Positions 6,291 through 7,319 of a stretch of DNA of 7,319 bases are shown piece after piece (within the stretch, counting starts at the first letter, position 1; every line of letters begins with the position of its first letter). Below the pieces are notes generated by a model. The model was not told the origin of the DNA. It searched no databases and worked only from the letters and a program-made list of their open reading frames with translations. Where the stretch lies: NCBI GenBank assembly GCA_030599055.1, contig JAUVOS010000123.1, forward strand, positions 1 to 7,319, given 5' to 3'. A program made the position numbers and the translations under genes. This stretch comes from Lutibacter sp. GTDB taxonomy: Bacteria; Bacteroidota; Bacteroidia; Flavobacteriales; Flavobacteriaceae.

Positions 6291-6947
6291 TTATAAAAAT
6301 TTAATTAACTCCTCAATATCATCAATCAAAAAATTAGGTTTTGTTTTGAGAAGTGCTTCTTTTGGGCGATATCCATATGTGACACCACAAGTATAAACGC
6401 CTGCTGCCTTTCCAGCTTCAATATCGTGTGTAGAGTCACCTATCATAATAGTTTGTGTAGGCAGGATATTAAGCTCATTTAGGATGATATGAATACCTTT
6501 AGGATTCGGTTTTGGTTGGAATAATTCAGGTTTAGCTCCTAATATGTGAATAAAGTGTTTATCTAATTGTAATTTTTGAATTGTTTTGACTGTAAATTCG
6601 TGCAGTTTGTTACTGTAGACTGCTTTTTGTTTGTCAGAAAAATGAGACAATACTTCGGGTACTCCTTTGTAGTAAGTCGTTTTATTTACATAGTTTATGT
6701 TGTAGTATTCCATAAAAAAGGAACGTGTTTTCTCATAAACTACTTCATCAGTATTTCCAACCGCTAGTTGTAATAGTTTTTTTAAACCACTTCCAACAAA
6801 TTTTGCGGTTTGTTCTTGATTGATTCTAGGATAATTTATCTTTGTTAATGCATAGTTAACACTATCCGTTAAATCAGCTAATGAATTAACCAGCGTGCCA
6901 TCCAAATCAAAAATTAATAATTTAATGTCTTTTGAAAAATCTTGCAT
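6291..6947 (-). CDS. gph: HAD-superfamily hydrolase, phosphoglycolate phosphatase-like
   Basis: A 218-residue haloacid dehalogenase-fold phosphatase. Motif I is DLDGTLVNS (14-22), with nucleophile Asp14 and acid/base Asp16. The small alpha-helical cap (about 23-95) contains FVGSGLKKLL (50-59), typical of the Gph branch. Motif II is VYSNK (110-114) with Ser112 where Thr is more usual; motif III is KPNP (Lys146); motif IV is GDSTHDIEAG (170-179) with Asp171 and Asp175. Family knowledge points to hydrolysis of 2-phosphoglycolate, a product of 3'-phosphoglycolate DNA ends and a metabolic by-product, but Gph-like enzymes also act on other small phosphates, so the substrate is inferred. The ATG start is preceded by the A-rich TTAAAAT. 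The gene lies 31 bases after nth on the same strand, suggesting an operon in which both could serve repair of oxidised DNA. No promoter is seen in the gap. Confidence 0.85.
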   Translation of the reverse strand: MQDFSKDIKLLIFDLDGTLVNSLADLTDSVNYALTKINYPRINQEQTAKFVGSGLKKLLQLAVGNTDEVVYEKTRSFFMEYYNINYVNKTTYYKGVPEVLSHFSDKQKAVYSNKLHEFTVKTIQKLQLDKHFIHILGAKPELFQPKPNPKGIHIILNELNILPTQTIMIGDSTHDIEAGKAAGVYTCGVTYGYRPKEALLKTKPNFLIDDIEELIKFL

Positions 6948-6978
6948 ATTTTAATTTATATATAAGTTGCTATTTTTT

Positions 6979-7319
6979 TTACAATTTTTTTCTACCTACT
7001 TTTTGATAAATAACATCCTTTTCTTTATCCCAACCTCTAGCAGGAGAATGTTCACGTCCGTAAAAAATGATTTGTAGATGAAGTTTATTCCACAAGTCTT
7101 TTGCAAAAAGTCTTTTGGCATCTTTTTCGGTTTGCACTACATTCTTTCCATTGCTTAAGTTCCAACGATACATTAAACGATGAATATGTGTATCCACAGG
7201 GAAAGCAGGTATCCCAAACGCTTGACTCATAACCACACTCGCCGTTTTATGTCCCACAGAAGGCAAAGCTTCTAAAGCTTCGAAACTAGCAGGAACTTTA
7301 CCTTTATACTTTTTAATTA
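6979..7319 (-). CDS. nth: Endonuclease III (DNA glycosylase/AP lyase), C-terminal half, lacking the Fe-S cluster cysteines; 5' end outside window
   Basis: Base-excision-repair enzyme that removes oxidised pyrimidines and nicks abasic sites. The leftward frame is open to the window edge, so 112 C-terminal residues are visible, roughly half of a normal protein. They begin ...KVPASFEALEALPSVGHKTA, the helix-hairpin-helix with the catalytic Lys in GHKTA, followed by FPVDTHIHR with the catalytic Asp. The C-terminal part (HLQIIFYGREHSPARGWDKEKD) holds no cysteine: the C-X6-C-X2-C-X5-C [4Fe-4S] loop of the Escherichia coli enzyme is absent. I recall the same sequence style in other Flavobacteriia, so this is probably a lineage form rather than a defect. 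The protein ends at GRKKL, apparently a little shorter than relatives I recall. TTG codons near 7264 are internal, not starts. It is probably co-transcribed with gph. Confidence 0.93.
   Translation of the reverse strand, partial: IKKYKGKVPASFEALEALPSVGHKTASVVMSQAFGIPAFPVDTHIHRLMYRWNLSNGKNVVQTEKDAKRLFAKDLWNKLHLQIIFYGREHSPARGWDKEKDVIYQKVGRKKL

Noticed and set aside
6576..6767. Rightward open frame of 63 residues inside gph
   Set aside because: It is antisense to the conserved gph coding sequence and has a Phe/Val/Cys-rich composition without any family signature.

Overview
The window looks like ordinary chromosomal DNA from a member of the Bacteroidota, most likely the Flavobacteriia. The evidence is AT-rich DNA, no Shine-Dalgarno sequences in front of the genes, promoter elements of the Bacteroidota form (TTG, a spacer of about 20 bases, then TAnnTTTG), and an endonuclease III of the flavobacterial type without the Fe-S cysteines. 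I do not assign a genus.

Layout from left to right: the C-terminal part of the replication-restart helicase PriA (+, cut by the left edge); a convergent spacer with five tandem AAAGTTC heptamers, an A10 run and small palindromes; a two-gene leftward operon (CD225/dispanin-like membrane protein, then a DUF2752 membrane protein that starts at TTG); a divergent spacer of about 400 bases with promoters facing both ways and an FNR/CRP-like palindrome next to the rightward promoter; a full-length single-chain pyruvate:ferredoxin/flavodoxin oxidoreductase (nifJ, +) ending at a strong intrinsic terminator; and a leftward pair, endonuclease III (nth, cut by the right edge) followed by a phosphoglycolate-phosphatase-like HAD hydrolase (gph).

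Most genes are housekeeping: replication restart (priA), base-excision repair (nth) and metabolite repair (gph). NifJ couples pyruvate oxidation to acetyl-CoA with ferredoxin or flavodoxin reduction; its own promoter and the adjoining FNR-like site suggest oxygen- or redox-responsive expression. The CD225-DUF2752 pair is the only unit of unknown function. No RNA gene, CRISPR array, insertion sequence or phage gene was seen. The points most worth following are the FNR-like operator, the CD225-DUF2752 operon, the Fe-S-less Nth and the heptamer array. None of them amounts to a clearly new system.
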